37,957 nucleotides of DNA from an uncultured Cryomorphaceae bacterium. GTDB taxonomy: Bacteria; Bacteroidota; Bacteroidia; Flavobacteriales; Schleiferiaceae. Below the pieces are notes generated by a model. It did not search any database. It saw only the letters and a list, made by a program, of their open reading frames with translations, and was not told the origin of the DNA. Of this stretch, positions 8,118 through 17,130 are shown piece by piece. The DNA lies in contig CAKZNE010000181.1 of NCBI GenBank assembly GCA_937129395.1, positions 1 through 37,957 of the forward strand, in the 5' to 3' direction. Position 1 is the first letter of the stretch. The number at the start of each line of letters is the position of its first letter. A program made the translations under genes and the position numbers.

Positions 8118-11100
8118 ATGATTCAAGGAGAATTAAAACAAAAACTGGATAAATTCATCCAGAAATATTATCTAAATAAGTTGCTGAGAGGAAGTATCTA
8201 TTTCCTTGGTTTTGGGCTGCTGTACTTTTTCTTGATTAGCCTTTTTGAATACTTTGGACATTTTAATCAGAATGTAAGACTTGTATTACTTGTTGCTCTA
8301 GTTGGAGGATTAGGTGCTAATCTGGTTTTTAATATTCTGGTCCCTCTAGGTGGTTTGTTGCGTTTGGGAAGGCATTTATCTTATGAAAATGCAGCTAAAC
8401 TAATTGGAAAGTTTTTTCCAGAAATTGATGATAAAATTGTGAACACTCTCGAGCTTGGAAATATTTCTGAAGGAGAGAGTTCTTTGGTAAATGCGAGTAT
8501 CGAACAAAAAATTTCCTCCTTTCGTCCTTTGATATTTTCCAATGCGGTTAATTTTAAGGAAAGTTTAAAGTATTGGCCAGTTCTCGTTGTACCAATGGTA
8601 ATTTTTGCTTTTGTTGGCTTGAGTGGAAATTGGAAATTAATAGCTGAAAGTAGCAATAGGATTGTATCCTTCAATGAGGATTTTATCCCAGAAGCTCCTT
8701 TTCGATTTGTTATTCTTAATGAAAACCTTGACGCAGAAGAAGGCGAAAATTATACAGTTGAAGTTGCATTCGAAGGAAATATAATTCCAGAAAGCGCTGA
8801 GTTTTTAACGGAAAAAATCAATGGTCGTCTAACCAGGAATGCAGAAGGAATATTTAGTTATTCCATTGAAGGAATTAAAGAAAATCAAAAATTTAGAATT
8901 CGTGCAAATGGGTTTTCAAGTGAGGAGTTTGAAATCTTAGTTATTCCGGTGCCAAAAATAAAAAGCTTTTTAATTGAGGTAGTCCCGCCAAAATATACTG
9001 GGCAAACTCCTTTTTTCGAATCGAAGTCGATATTGGATATCCCAGAAGGAAGCAAAGTTCATTGGGATTTAAAAACAGTTTCGGCAAATAGTGCAACGAT
9101 GGTAAGTTCAGATACTAGTTACGCCTTTAAAAATGTTGGAGACGGGGTTTTTAGTTTGGATAAATTATTACTAAAAAGCTTGGAATATAAAATTGTTTCG
9201 AAAAACGACAAGGTAAAAAGAGAGAGTGGAGGGAGCAATAGAATCAATATTATCAAGGATCAATTTCCAGAAATTTCCGTGAAAGTTGATATGGATAGCC
9301 TAGTAGAAAACTTAGTTTATTATCGCGCCTTTGCCGCTGATGATTATGGATTCTCAAAGCTAAATATGACAGTAAAAAATGGGGATAAAATTCTTCTTCA
9401 AAAAAGGATTCAGCTTGCCAATACCAAAGCCGATGCTCAGGAATTGGCAGGCGTAGTTGATTTAAACGAAATATCAAATATTGAAAATAAAGTAAGCTTA
9501 AGCTTTCAGTTATGGGATAACGATGGGGTAAATGGACCGAAAATGAGTAGAAGTAAATCCTTTGACATTCGCTTGTTGGACGAAAAAGAAAGGAAACAAA
9601 AGATAGAAGAGCAATACGAAAGTTATTTTTCCAATAAAGACGAATTAAATAAAGCAAATGAGGAAATATTGGAGGAGCTTGAAAGATTGAGACAAAAGCT
9701 TATGAACCAAAAGAAGAGCTCATGGAAAGATAAGGAAAGAGTAGAGCAGCTATTGGAAAAACAAAAGGCGATTGAGAAAAAAAGGAGAGAACTAAATAAA
9801 CAGAGAGAGGAATTACAAAAAAAGGACAAGGATCCGAAAACGGAGAATGAGGATTTAAAGAAAAAGGAAGAACAAATCGATAAGATTAAAGAGGATCCCA
9901 AGCAAAAGGAGTTGGAAAAGTTGCTGGAAGAAGTAAGCAAGCTAATGGAGAAATTGGACCTAGAAAAGCTTACCCAGAAGATGGAAGAAATTCAAAAAGC
10001 TTCCGAAGAGAATCAACGAAAAGAAGAGAGGCTCGATGACCTAATGAAGGATCTTAAATTTAAAAGGGATGTTTTAAAAGCCGCAGAAAAACTTGAGGAA
10101 TTGGCCGAAAAAATGGAGGAACTAGCCCAAAAAGAAAATGAAGAAGGAAAGGAAAACGAGGAACAGGATAAAGTAGAAAAGGAATTTGATGAAGTGAAAA
10201 AAGAGCTCGAAAAACTTGAAGAAGAAAATAAGGATTTCAAGATGGAGAACGAAGAGAAGGAAATGGAAGAATCCGCGGAGGAGGTGAAAGAGGAAATGAA
10301 AAAGTCAAGTCAGGAAATGCAAAAGTCCGAGGATAAGAAGGCGAATGAAAGTCAAAAGAAGGCAGCGGAAAAGATGCAAGAGATGAGCGAAAAGATGATG
10401 CAGTCTATGATGCAAATGGAAGGGGAAAAGTTGGAAGAGGACATGAAAACTCTAAGGCAAATATTGGAGAATCTAGAGATATTGTCCTTTGATGTGGAGA
10501 CCCTTAGTGAACTGAGTAAGCAATCTCAAAAAAGTGATCCTTTGTATCGTAAGCTGTTAAGGGATCAAAAACATTTGATGGATGGGGCGAAAATAATAGA
10601 AGACAGTTTGGTGGCCTTGGGAAAAAGGGTGCCTGCAATTGAGGAAACAGTGTATGAAGAACTGAAAGCAATTAATGAGAATTTGGAATCGAGTATTGGT
10701 CATTTACAGGAAAGGCAAGGCGGTCAATCTGCAGGGAAACAACAGTTTGCTATGACTGCTGCGAATAACCTCGCTTTATTATTGGACAAAGCCTTGAGGA
10801 ATATGCAGGCGCAATCCTTGAGTCAAAAGTCCGGTAGTGGTTCATGTTCCAAACCGGGTTCTGGGAAACCGAGCCCTGGAAACATGAAAAAAATGCAGAA
10901 TGAGCTTGGTAAAAAAATGGGTGAAAAAATGAAAGGGAATAAGAAGGGAGAAGGAAAACCAGGAAAAGCTGAGGGGCGAAACGGGAAAGAGATTGTAGAG
11001 ATGCTTAGTCGGCAAGAGCAAATTCGTGGACAGCTTGAAGAGTATAAAAAGAATATGGAAGAAGCTGGTGAAAGTGGAAACGGTGATTTAGCAAAGGCTA

Positions 11101-11399
11101 TCGAAGAAATGAAAAAGATAGAGGAAGACTTGATGAATGACAATTTGAGTTTAGAATCTTTGGAACGCGTAAAGGAAATTGAATCCAAACTTTTGGAATT
11201 TGAAAAAGCCGAACTGGAGAGGGAGCAGGATGAAAAGCGAGAGTCTAAATCTTCTGATGATTTAGAACAGCTTTATAAAAAAGAGAGAGATGATTATTTA
11301 CGAGAGAAAAGGAAAGAGTATGAAAGCATTATTTACGCACCTTTGAACTTGAAAAACTATTATCAGAAACAAAGTAATCAGTATTTGAATAGGCTTTGA
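8118..11399 (+). CDS. DUF4175-type large membrane coiled-coil protein
   Basis: A 1093-residue protein. Residues about 22-42 and 55-80 are membrane helices, with a third hydrophobic segment at about 155-172. A beta-rich extracytoplasmic region of roughly 300 residues (about 190-490) follows. Then comes a long Lys/Glu-rich coiled coil (about 490-810), a helical part, and a Gly/Ser/Lys-rich linker near 905-960. The tail is helical and charged. I place it in DUF4175, a Bacteroidota family of unknown function, from the overall layout; this is recognition, not a search result. It overlaps ybeY by 4 bp and heads the run to mnmG. The low-complexity coiled coil will attract false similarity to myosin-like proteins. 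Confidence 0.85.
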   Translation: MIQGELKQKLDKFIQKYYLNKLLRGSIYFLGFGLLYFFLISLFEYFGHFNQNVRLVLLVALVGGLGANLVFNILVPLGGLLRLGRHLSYENAAKLIGKFFPEIDDKIVNTLELGNISEGESSLVNASIEQKISSFRPLIFSNAVNFKESLKYWPVLVVPMVIFAFVGLSGNWKLIAESSNRIVSFNEDFIPEAPFRFVILNENLDAEEGENYTVEVAFEGNIIPESAEFLTEKINGRLTRNAEGIFSYSIEGIKENQKFRIRANGFSSEEFEILVIPVPKIKSFLIEVVPPKYTGQTPFFESKSILDIPEGSKVHWDLKTVSANSATMVSSDTSYAFKNVGDGVFSLDKLLLKSLEYKIVSKNDKVKRESGGSNRINIIKDQFPEISVKVDMDSLVENLVYYRAFAADDYGFSKLNMTVKNGDKILLQKRIQLANTKADAQELAGVVDLNEISNIENKVSLSFQLWDNDGVNGPKMSRSKSFDIRLLDEKERKQKIEEQYESYFSNKDELNKANEEILEELERLRQKLMNQKKSSWKDKERVEQLLEKQKAIEKKRRELNKQREELQKKDKDPKTENEDLKKKEEQIDKIKEDPKQKELEKLLEEVSKLMEKLDLEKLTQKMEEIQKASEENQRKEERLDDLMKDLKFKRDVLKAAEKLEELAEKMEELAQKENEEGKENEEQDKVEKEFDEVKKELEKLEEENKDFKMENEEKEMEESAEEVKEEMKKSSQEMQKSEDKKANESQKKAAEKMQEMSEKMMQSMMQMEGEKLEEDMKTLRQILENLEILSFDVETLSELSKQSQKSDPLYRKLLRDQKHLMDGAKIIEDSLVALGKRVPAIEETVYEELKAINENLESSIGHLQERQGGQSAGKQQFAMTAANNLALLLDKALRNMQAQSLSQKSGSGSCSKPGSGKPSPGNMKKMQNELGKKMGEKMKGNKKGEGKPGKAEGRNGKEIVEMLSRQEQIRGQLEEYKKNMEEAGESGNGDLAKAIEEMKKIEEDLMNDNLSLESLERVKEIESKLLEFEKAELEREQDEKRESKSSDDLEQLYKKERDDYLREKRKEYESIIYAPLNLKNYYQKQSNQYLNRL

Positions 11400-11821
11400 T
11401 TGTATTCCAAAATTTTCCTTTTACGAGGATAAAATCTCCAGAAATTATTGAGCAATGGCTATTAAAAATTGCCGGTGAACATGGGTATGTTATTCGTGAG
11501 TTGGTATATGCTTTTGTTGATAATCCCCGGATTTTAGAAATTAACCAACAGTTTTTAAAGCATGATTATTTCACCGACATAATAACTTTCGATTACGGCA
11601 AGGGCCGAAAAATTAGTGGTGAAATATTTATTAGTGTAGATCAAATAGAGATTCAAGCGAAGGAGTATGGGGTAGGTTTTGATCAAGAATTTTTGAGGGT
11701 TGTCGCTCATGGATTGCTGCATTTGATAGGTTTTGACGATAAAATGGAAGTTGACAAGGAATTGATGCGTAAGGAAGAGGATAAATGTTTAGTTTTGCAC
11801 GCCCAAATTATTGGGAACTAA
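11396..11821 (+). CDS. ybeY: Endoribonuclease YbeY
   Basis: A 141-residue zinc-dependent rRNA-maturation and quality-control RNase. The family core is clear: LKHDYFTDIITFDY, then GEIFIS, then HGLLHLIGFDD. The first two zinc-binding histidines of HGxLHLxGYDH are present, while the position of the third is Asp. As far as I recall this variant is common in Bacteroidota, so I do not read it as loss of function. The start is a TTG at 11396 inside the TTGA that also holds the upstream stop codon, which implies translational coupling to the DUF4175 gene. No ATG gives a full N terminus. Confidence 0.93.
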   Translation: MIVFQNFPFTRIKSPEIIEQWLLKIAGEHGYVIRELVYAFVDNPRILEINQQFLKHDYFTDIITFDYGKGRKISGEIFISVDQIEIQAKEYGVGFDQEFLRVVAHGLLHLIGFDDKMEVDKELMRKEEDKCLVLHAQIIGN

Positions 11822-11833
11822 TTGGTTAGACTT

Positions 11834-11849
11834 TGTTTCACGTGAAACA
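11834..11849. promoter_or_regulatory. parS: parS site 1 (ParB-binding centromere)
   Basis: TGTTTCACGTGAAACA is a perfect 16-bp palindrome, differing at one base from the canonical Bacillus parS and within the usual consensus. It lies in the 36-bp gap between ybeY and mnmG. ParB loaded here would nucleate the chromosome-segregation complex. parA and parB are not in the window. Confidence 0.9.
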
Positions 11850-11857
11850 CTAGATAT

Positions 11858-13726
11858 ATGGTACAAGATTATGATGTAATTGTTGTTGGTGGTGGTCATG
11901 CGGGTTGCGAAGCTGCTGCCGCTGCTGCGCGTTTGGGTTCAAAAACACTGTTGATTACGATGAGTCTTCAAACGATTGCCCAAATGTCGTGTAACCCCGC
12001 TATGGGAGGTGTGGCGAAAGGGCAGATTGTAAGAGAAATTGATGCGCTCGGTGGCTTGAGTGGGATTATCACTGACAAGTCCATGATTCAGTTTAGAATG
12101 CTGAACCGAAGTAAAGGACCTGCCATGTGGTCTCCTCGGGTACAAAGTGACCGAATGCGATTTGCTGAGGAATGGCGATTGGCATTGGAGGGAATCGAAG
12201 GCTTGGATTTTTATCAGGATATGGTCAATGCGCTAATTACAGAGGATGGTGTAATTAAGGGTGTGCGAACAAGTATCGGTTTGGAGTTTTTTGCCAAATC
12301 AGTGATTCTTACCAATGGAACATTTTTGAATGGCTTAATTCATATTGGGGAGAAACAATTTGGTGGTGGTAGGTCTGGTGAAAGAGCATCAACTGGTATT
12401 ACAGAAGATCTGGTAAAGCTCGGTTTTGAAACAGGTAGGATGAAAACCGGAACCCCGCCAAGGGTAGACGGGCGTTCATTGGACTATAGTAAAATGGAGG
12501 AACAAGCTGGGGATGAAAATCCAGAAAAGTTTAGTTTTTCCAATTCTACGGATGTTTTAAAGAAACAAAGGAGCTGCTATATTACCTATACAAATCAAAA
12601 AGTTCACGATGTTTTAAGGGAAGGTCTTGATCAAAGTCCACTTTTTAATGGACAAATTAAAGGAACAGGGCCAAGGTATTGTCCGAGTGTTGAAGATAAA
12701 ATTGATCGCTTTGCAGAGAAAAGCCGACATCAAATTTTTGTTGAGCCCGAGGGTTGGGATACTGTTGAAATTTATGTGAATGGCTTTAGTACTAGCCTAC
12801 CTTATGAGATTCAAGTTAGAGCGCTTAAGTTGGTTGCTGGATTTGAGAACGTAAAGTTCTTCAGGCCGGGTTATGCTATCGAATATGATTATTTTCCACC
12901 AACGCAGTTGAAATATTCCCTAGAAACTAAATTGGTCAAGGGCTTATATTTTGCTGGGCAAATTAATGGTACTACAGGTTATGAAGAAGCGGCGTGCCAA
13001 GGCTTGATTGCTGGAATTAACGCTCACCGATCCATAAACGATTTACCTGACTTTGTACTAGGAAGGGAGCAAGCTTATATTGGTGTTTTAATTGACGACC
13101 TAATTACTAAAGGTACAGAGGAGCCTTATCGGATGTTTACGAGTAGGGCAGAGTATAGAATACTGTTGAGGCAGGATAATGCGGATCAACGGTTAACTGC
13201 AGCTGGGTTTGAATTGGGTTTGGTTGGTGAAGAACAGCTTAGTGCTCTTCATGAAAAGATGGGCAGGATTGCCGCTTTAAAGAAATGGTTGGAAAATTTC
13301 AGTGTAGAACCAGAGGTGATGAATCCTATTTTAAATAGCAAAGGTTCAAGTGATATTAGGCAAAAGGTTAAAGTAATTACAGTTTTGTCTAGGCCGCAAA
13401 TTCAGTTTGAGGATTTAATGGAAATTGCTGAGGTTTCCAATTTTGTATTTGATAATGTAATACAAAAAACGGATTGGGAGCAAGTTGAAATTGCCGTGAA
13501 ATACCAAGGTTATATTGATAAGGAAAAGGAAAATGCGGATAAGATGAGTCGCTTGGAGGATTTGAATATTCCGGATAATTTTGATTATACAAAACTAAAA
13601 AGTCTTAGTCATGAGGCTAAGGAGAAGCTGGGTAGAGTGAAGCCACAGTCAATTAAACAGGCCAAAAATATTAGCGGGGTTAACCCTTCTGATATAAATG
13701 TTCTCTTAGTTTATATGGGACGCTAA
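11858..13726 (+). CDS. mnmG: tRNA uridine-5-carboxymethylaminomethyl modification enzyme MnmG
   Basis: A 622-residue FAD enzyme of standard length. With MnmE and glycine it installs carboxymethylaminomethyl at the wobble uridine of several tRNAs. The FAD-binding motif VVGGGHAGCEAA is at residues about 9-20. Further family signatures are CNPAMGGVAKGQ, MKTGTPPRVDGRS, and GQINGTTGYEEAACQGL. The C-terminal helical domain that binds MnmE and tRNA is intact. A perfect parS site lies upstream of the ATG and another just beyond the stop. mnmG (gidA) is a classic origin-neighbourhood gene in many bacteria. Confidence 0.97.
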   Translation: MVQDYDVIVVGGGHAGCEAAAAAARLGSKTLLITMSLQTIAQMSCNPAMGGVAKGQIVREIDALGGLSGIITDKSMIQFRMLNRSKGPAMWSPRVQSDRMRFAEEWRLALEGIEGLDFYQDMVNALITEDGVIKGVRTSIGLEFFAKSVILTNGTFLNGLIHIGEKQFGGGRSGERASTGITEDLVKLGFETGRMKTGTPPRVDGRSLDYSKMEEQAGDENPEKFSFSNSTDVLKKQRSCYITYTNQKVHDVLREGLDQSPLFNGQIKGTGPRYCPSVEDKIDRFAEKSRHQIFVEPEGWDTVEIYVNGFSTSLPYEIQVRALKLVAGFENVKFFRPGYAIEYDYFPPTQLKYSLETKLVKGLYFAGQINGTTGYEEAACQGLIAGINAHRSINDLPDFVLGREQAYIGVLIDDLITKGTEEPYRMFTSRAEYRILLRQDNADQRLTAAGFELGLVGEEQLSALHEKMGRIAALKKWLENFSVEPEVMNPILNSKGSSDIRQKVKVITVLSRPQIQFEDLMEIAEVSNFVFDNVIQKTDWEQVEIAVKYQGYIDKEKENADKMSRLEDLNIPDNFDYTKLKSLSHEAKEKLGRVKPQSIKQAKNISGVNPSDINVLLVYMGR

Positions 13727-13730
13727 ACAT

Positions 13731-13746
13731 TGTTCCACGTGAAACA
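13731..13746. promoter_or_regulatory. parS: parS site 2 (ParB-binding centromere)
   Basis: TGTTCCACGTGAAACA, identical to the canonical Bacillus subtilis Spo0J/ParB site as I know it. It starts 5 bp after the mnmG stop and ends 12 bp before the methyltransferase ATG. It is 1897 bp from site 1. Confidence 0.93.
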
Positions 13747-13757
13747 CAAACAATAAT

Positions 13758-14642
13758 ATGGAGTTAAAAAAATGTCCCATTTGCGAAGGGACACAGTTTT
13801 CCGATGTTTTTAAAACCTCTTATTTCAGAGGAAAACCAGAAGATTTTCTTATTCAAGAATGTAATAATTGTGAACTGTGGTTCACAAATCCAAGACCAAG
13901 TGATGAGGAATTGGGAGCTTATTATGAGTCGGAGGATTATGTTAGTCATACCGATAAAAAGGAAACTTTGATTGATAAAATATATCATGTAGTTCGTTCC
14001 AAAGCCGTAAAAAGCAAAGTGAATTTAATTGGTAAATACGCAACAAAAGGAAAGCTGTTGGATTTTGGAGCCGGAACAGGATTCTTTTTAAACCAAGCCA
14101 AAACAAATGGATGGGAAGTTTTTGGAGCAGAACCTTCTCAAGTAGCAAGAAAAAATGCCAAGGAAGTTCATGGCTTGGATTTAAACAATCCTGAAAGTTT
14201 GGATTGGGAAGAACTAAAAGGAAGCCTGGATTGTATTTCCATGTGGCATGTTTTGGAACACCTTTCTGATCTAAAAGGAGACTTTAAAAAATTCAGTGAC
14301 TCGCTAAAAATAGGAGGACATTTATTTATTGCGGTTCCAAATCACGAATCGTTTGATGCCAAACATTATGGAAACAAATGGGCGGCTTTGGATGTCCCTC
14401 TTCATTTATATCATTTTAAAAAGGATAATATCAAAATGCTAGCGGAAAATTTTGGTTTTGAAATGGTGGATATAAAAAATATGCCATTCGATTCCTATTA
14501 TGTGAGTATGCTAAGCGAGAAAATTAAAAATGGAAAAGGAAATCTTTTTTCAGCTTTTAAAACGGGTTTTAAGAGTAATCAAAAAGCAAAAGGGCAACAA
14601 AACGCAAGTAGCTTGATTTATATCCTAAAAAAAACAAAATAA
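13758..14642 (+). CDS. Class I SAM-dependent methyltransferase with N-terminal zinc ribbon
   Basis: A 294-residue protein. Two Cys pairs at 6/9 (CPIC) and 35/38 (CNNC) form a probable zinc ribbon. The Rossmann SAM-binding motif KLLDFGAGTGFF is at 99-110, followed by an acidic segment ending AEPS and the post-motif MWHVLEHL. This Methyltransf_23-like layout is typical of cell-surface or polysaccharide-linked and orphan methyltransferases; the substrate cannot be told from sequence. Its ATG is 12 bp after parS site 2, so ParB spreading could affect its expression (inference). It faces holB across a 104-bp gap. Confidence 0.85.
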   Translation: MELKKCPICEGTQFSDVFKTSYFRGKPEDFLIQECNNCELWFTNPRPSDEELGAYYESEDYVSHTDKKETLIDKIYHVVRSKAVKSKVNLIGKYATKGKLLDFGAGTGFFLNQAKTNGWEVFGAEPSQVARKNAKEVHGLDLNNPESLDWEELKGSLDCISMWHVLEHLSDLKGDFKKFSDSLKIGGHLFIAVPNHESFDAKHYGNKWAALDVPLHLYHFKKDNIKMLAENFGFEMVDIKNMPFDSYYVSMLSEKIKNGKGNLFSAFKTGFKSNQKAKGQQNASSLIYILKKTK

Positions 14643-14746
14643 AGGGCGTAGAGCTTAAAACGGGCTTCTCTAGGACATTAGGGTAAAAAGACAGCGAAAG
14701 CGCGTGAGAAGCGGTTTTCGGAGGCGGTAAGATAAGCGTCTATAAA
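14643..14746. other. Convergent spacer with inverted repeat
   Basis: A 104-bp gap between two convergent genes, visibly richer in G+C than its surroundings. It contains GCTTCTC (14664-14670) and GAGAAGC (14706-14712) as a 7-bp inverted repeat. An AGCGAAAGCG element between the arms could form a small GNRA-capped stem. There is no clear T-tract terminator. It could be a structured 3' end or a small RNA; neither is supported further. Confidence 0.3.
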
Positions 14747-15883
14747 TCAAGTCTTTACGCGTAGTTGGCGCGCTAAATTTAAGCTGATGTCCGTTAAAAT
14801 CACTTTTGGGTTCCCGTTTCTTCCAATATCATAAATACCAGAATCTATAATTTGCATTATGGCCTGAGTATTCCCAAGATGGATAAATGGTGAAAACTTA
14901 GATAGCTCAAACTTTATTTCTTTGAAAGTTTCATTATCCACCTCAGCTGTTAGATAATTCAGGTTAAAACTGTCTTTAATAATGGAGCTGCAAAAAAGAA
15001 GAAAGTTTTTTTGCTTTTCACGCTCTAATTTTGACATGTCTTCCACCCAATGAATTATTTCCTTTGTATCTGCTTTAAAGCAGCTCCTCATCCAAGAGCT
15101 AAAATGAACGGCATAATCTTTATAGGCATCGGAGCGCTTTGCCTGGTTTAAGGCAGTGGCCAAATTGCCATCAGATAGCTTGGCGATAATTTTTGAAGAA
15201 TTTGCTAAAACCTGTTCTTTGTCAATTAAATATTGCTCTATTTCTCTATCCGAATAACGAGGTACCAAAAACTTTTGGCATCGACTCGTAATGGTTTGAA
15301 GCATTGATTCTGTATTTTCAGAAACCAAAAGAAAGATGGTTTTTTCTGGGGGCTCCTCGAGTACTTTTAGGAGTTTGTTTGCCGAACTACCATTCATTTT
15401 TTCAGGCATCCAAATGATCATAAACTTAAAGGCGCCAGAATAAGATTTTAAGCTTAGGCTTTTCAGAATACCCGAGCTTTCGTGAACACTTATTTGTGCT
15501 TGTTTGTTTTCAATTCCCAAATGTTCCAGCCAGCGAAAAAGGCTAAAATACTTTTCGGTGTCAATTATTTCTCTCCATTCATTAATAAAATCAATGCTTT
15601 TGGGTTTGTCTCCGCTCTTTTGGGTTTTGGCAACAGGGTAAACAAAATGTAAATCCGGATAATTAAAGCTATTAAACTGCTTGCATGAGGAGCATAGTCC
15701 GCAACTATCTGAAGGATGTTTGTTGGTGCAACTTAAATATTGGGCATAGGAAATAGCAAGCATCAAAGCCCCATTGCCTTCAGGTCCATGAAAAAGTTGA
15801 GCATGGCTTACCCTCCCTTCCTGTGCGCTTTTGGTTAAGTTATTTTTTAAAACCTCATGTCCTAGTACATCTTCAAACCTCAT
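14747..15883 (-). CDS. holB: DNA polymerase III delta-prime subunit
   Basis: A 378-residue clamp-loader subunit. The Walker A region is degenerate (GPEGNGAL at 33-40, lacking the Lys), as expected for delta-prime, which does not hydrolyse ATP. Cysteines 52, 61, 64 and 67 form the zinc module. The SRC motif appears in TSRCQKF, and LLKVLEEPPEKTIFLL is the conserved DnaX-like core. It is divergent from pgk with a 53-bp spacer. Confidence 0.92.
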   Translation of the reverse strand: MRFEDVLGHEVLKNNLTKSAQEGRVSHAQLFHGPEGNGALMLAISYAQYLSCTNKHPSDSCGLCSSCKQFNSFNYPDLHFVYPVAKTQKSGDKPKSIDFINEWREIIDTEKYFSLFRWLEHLGIENKQAQISVHESSGILKSLSLKSYSGAFKFMIIWMPEKMNGSSANKLLKVLEEPPEKTIFLLVSENTESMLQTITSRCQKFLVPRYSDREIEQYLIDKEQVLANSSKIIAKLSDGNLATALNQAKRSDAYKDYAVHFSSWMRSCFKADTKEIIHWVEDMSKLEREKQKNFLLFCSSIIKDSFNLNYLTAEVDNETFKEIKFELSKFSPFIHLGNTQAIMQIIDSGIYDIGRNGNPKVILTDISLNLARQLRVKT

Positions 15884-15917
15884 TGTGCTGTAACTTAACT
15901 TTAGGTGATTACTTTTG
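15884..15917 (+). promoter_or_regulatory. pgk promoter
   Basis: TACTTTTG at 15910-15917 matches TAnnTTTG exactly. A TTG at 15884-15886 is 23 bp upstream, at the long end of the usual spacing. The implied start is about 15 nt before the pgk ATG. Confidence 0.5.
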
Positions 15918-15936
15918 CGGCCTAAATTTATTCAAA

Positions 15937-17130
15937 ATGAAAAGTATTAGCACCATTAACTTCAATGAAAAAAGAGTTTTAGTTCGCGTTGATTTTAATG
16001 TACCACTAGATAGCGACGGCAATATTACTGACGACACTCGCATGAAAGCCTGTATACCAACGATTAAGGCAATTGTTGAGAATGGCGGTAGACCCATTTT
16101 AATGTCCCATTTGGGAAGACCAAAAGGAGAAAGAAATTTAGACCTAAGTCTTCATTATTTAACGAAACACTTGGAAGATATTACCGGATTAGAAGTGGTT
16201 TTTATGGAAGACTGTATTGGTGAGGATGTGGTAGCCGCAACAAAATCCCTTGAGAGGGGTCAAATTATGCTTTTGGAAAACCTTAGGTTTTATAATGAGG
16301 AAACTTCTGGTGACGAAGAGTTTGCTAAAAGTTTGGCCTTAAATGGAGATTTCTATGTTAATGACGCTTTTGGAACAGCCCATAGAGCCCATGCTAGCAC
16401 CGCGATTATCGCAAAGCATTTTGAAGGTAATAAGGCACCAGGCCTTGTGATGTCAGCAGAGATAGAGAATGTAAATAAGGTTTTAAATGACAGAAAATCA
16501 CCCGTAACGGCAATCGTTGGTGGAGCTAAAGTTTCTTCAAAAATTGATATTCTTTCAAACCTAATTCCCAAGTTGGATAATTTGATTATTGGGGGAGGAA
16601 TGGCTTTTACTTTTATAAAAGCCAAAGGTGGCATGATTGGGAAAAGCTTAGTAGAGAATGATTATTTGGACACAGCGAAAGAGATATTGTTAAAAGCAAA
16701 AGAATATGATGTAAACGTTTATTTGCCTATTGACTCTGTTAATGCCGATGATTTTTCCAATGAAGCCAATATAAGTATCAGTCTGGCCAATGAAATTTCC
16801 GACGATAATATGGGATTGGATGCAGGTCCGAAAACCTTATTAGAACTTAATGACGTATTAGTTTCTTCCAAAACAATTCTTTGGAACGGCCCAATGGGTG
16901 TATTTGAATTTGACAATTTTGCCAATGGAACCGAAAGTGTTGGGAAAATGATTGTGGAAGCGACCAAAAATGGAGCTTTTAGCTTAGTTGGAGGTGGAGA
17001 CTCCGTTGCAGCGGTAAAGAAGTTTAAAATTCAGGACCAAGTAAGTTATGTCTCTACAGGAGGAGGCGCTATGTTGGAATATTTAGAAGGTAAAGTTTTG
17101 CCAGGAATTAAGGCTTTACAAGAGAATTAA
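15937..17130 (+). CDS. pgk: Phosphoglycerate kinase
   Basis: A 397-residue glycolytic kinase transferring phosphate between 1,3-bisphosphoglycerate and ADP. It contains RVDFNVPLD near the N terminus, LMSHLGRPKG, the hinge region, WNGPMGVFEFDNFANGT, and the C-terminal GGGDSVAAVKKF nucleotide-binding motif. A longer in-frame ORF from 15823 exists. The ATG at 15937 is right because the family begins KSISTINFNEKRVLVRVDFN and because the promoter box lies between the two candidates. The stop overlaps the convergent cvpA stop inside the tetranucleotide TTAA. Confidence 0.97.
   Translation: MKSISTINFNEKRVLVRVDFNVPLDSDGNITDDTRMKACIPTIKAIVENGGRPILMSHLGRPKGERNLDLSLHYLTKHLEDITGLEVVFMEDCIGEDVVAATKSLERGQIMLLENLRFYNEETSGDEEFAKSLALNGDFYVNDAFGTAHRAHASTAIIAKHFEGNKAPGLVMSAEIENVNKVLNDRKSPVTAIVGGAKVSSKIDILSNLIPKLDNLIIGGGMAFTFIKAKGGMIGKSLVENDYLDTAKEILLKAKEYDVNVYLPIDSVNADDFSNEANISISLANEISDDNMGLDAGPKTLLELNDVLVSSKTILWNGPMGVFEFDNFANGTESVGKMIVEATKNGAFSLVGGGDSVAAVKKFKIQDQVSYVSTGGGAMLEYLEGKVLPGIKALQEN

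Noticed and set aside
9623-10240. Ser-rich minus-strand ORFs opposite the DUF4175 coiled coil
   Set aside because: They are complements of Lys/Glu-rich codons (AAG, GAA), a standard shadow artefact.
11690-11740. YbeY inactivated by loss of the third zinc His
   Set aside because: Asp at this position appears to be the normal state in Bacteroidota homologues that I recall, and the rest of the core is intact.
15823-15936. N-terminal extension of pgk
   Set aside because: It overlaps holB, lies upstream of the pgk promoter box, and adds residues not found in the family.
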